Assembly (NCBI GenBank): GCA_963794155.1
Contig: CAWCCX010000016.1
Span: forward strand, 248,001 to 312,000
Direction of reading: 5' to 3'
Origin: Roseiarcus sp963794155
GTDB taxonomy: Bacteria > Pseudomonadota > Alphaproteobacteria > Rhizobiales > Beijerinckiaceae
DNA length: 64,000 bases
In this document: positions 63,965 to 64,000 of the stretch, one piece after another
How the letters are laid out: every line of letters starts with the position of its first letter
Position numbering within the stretch: the stretch's first letter is position 1
Notes under the pieces: model-generated
Told to the model about the DNA's origin: nothing
What the model saw: the letters and a program-made list of their open reading frames with translations, nothing else
Databases searched by the model: none
Program-made: the position numbers and the translations under genes

Positions 63965-64000
63965 TCAAGCTCGCTCCGGAAACAGCGCCTTGAGGCCCTG
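63965..64000 (-). CDS. C-terminal end of an upstream gene (partial)
   Basis: Twelve codons on the minus strand, reading QGLKALFPERA and a TGA stop, precede the CoA-transferase gene by about 78 bp. The frame continues outside the window. The ending resembles that of fatty-acid enzyme genes, but this is too short to identify. Confidence 0.3.
   Translation of the reverse strand, partial: QGLKALFPERA

Overview
The window comes from a GC-rich bacterial chromosome, most likely an alphaproteobacterium of the Hyphomicrobiales (Rhizobiales). The inference rests on a PEPxxWA-type sorting signal, an IS21/IS110/group II intron complement usual in that order, CO-dehydrogenase-type molybdenum hydroxylase genes, and a dihydroxyacetone kinase/PTS operon. 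No rRNA, tRNA or CRISPR array was recognised.

Layout. 0-2.7 kb: a TetR regulator (cut by the left edge) faces a small gene and the wreck of an RND efflux operon, in which the front of a permease is joined to the back of a membrane-fusion protein. 2.7-5.4 kb: a 2,2-dialkylglycine decarboxylase-like enzyme and a UPF0261/Tm-1-like protein. 5.4-11.1 kb: nested mobile DNA. An IS110-type element carries a group II intron in its 5' noncoding end and an IS21-type element just after its transposase start codon. 11.1-15.7 kb: debris and broken genes, namely a frameshifted PEP-CTERM protein, a membrane-protein/cupin chimera, a methyltransferase, an intact cupin and a frameshifted 2H phosphoesterase. 16.0-19.4 kb: a sugar isomerase/epimerase, a Gfo/Idh/MocA dehydrogenase and the TIM-barrel partner usually found beside UPF0261, so the 5.4-16 kb block appears to have opened up one catabolic cluster.

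19.9-30.5 kb: a long minus-strand operon encodes an ABC importer (ATPase, binding protein, two permeases, second ATPase, small membrane protein) followed by DhaL, DhaM, HPr, enzyme I, a small DNA-binding-like protein and DhaK. Together these suggest uptake of a small polyol or sugar and PEP-driven phosphorylation of dihydroxyacetone. A second, paralogous permease pair diverges at 30.8-32.6 kb. 32.6-43.1 kb: a GH3 beta-glucosidase, a YddA/SbmA-like ABC protein with a degenerate ATPase, a discoidin-domain glycosidase and a GH94 phosphorylase, plausibly a beta-glucan utilisation set.

43.1-50.9 kb: a tightly coupled minus-strand operon for an FAD oxidase, an amidohydrolase, an alpha/beta hydrolase and a molybdenum hydroxylase whose four modules are fused into two proteins (CoxL-CoxM and CoxS-CoxG). 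It looks like a catabolic unit for an unidentified, perhaps nitrogen-containing, compound. 51.1-54.0 kb: Hsp20 and a Lon protease. 54.2-56.2 kb: an exported flavin amine dehydrogenase and its cytochrome c. 56.3-64.0 kb: MobB, bifunctional PutA, an MDR oxidoreductase, an MBL-fold hydrolase and an alpha-methylacyl-CoA racemase-like CoA transferase.

Five genes (membrane-fusion protein, istA, PEP-CTERM, 2H phosphoesterase, second sugar ABC ATPase) each carry a net single-frame shift in an otherwise well-preserved reading frame. This may be gene decay or residual indel error in the assembly, and should be settled before calling them pseudogenes.
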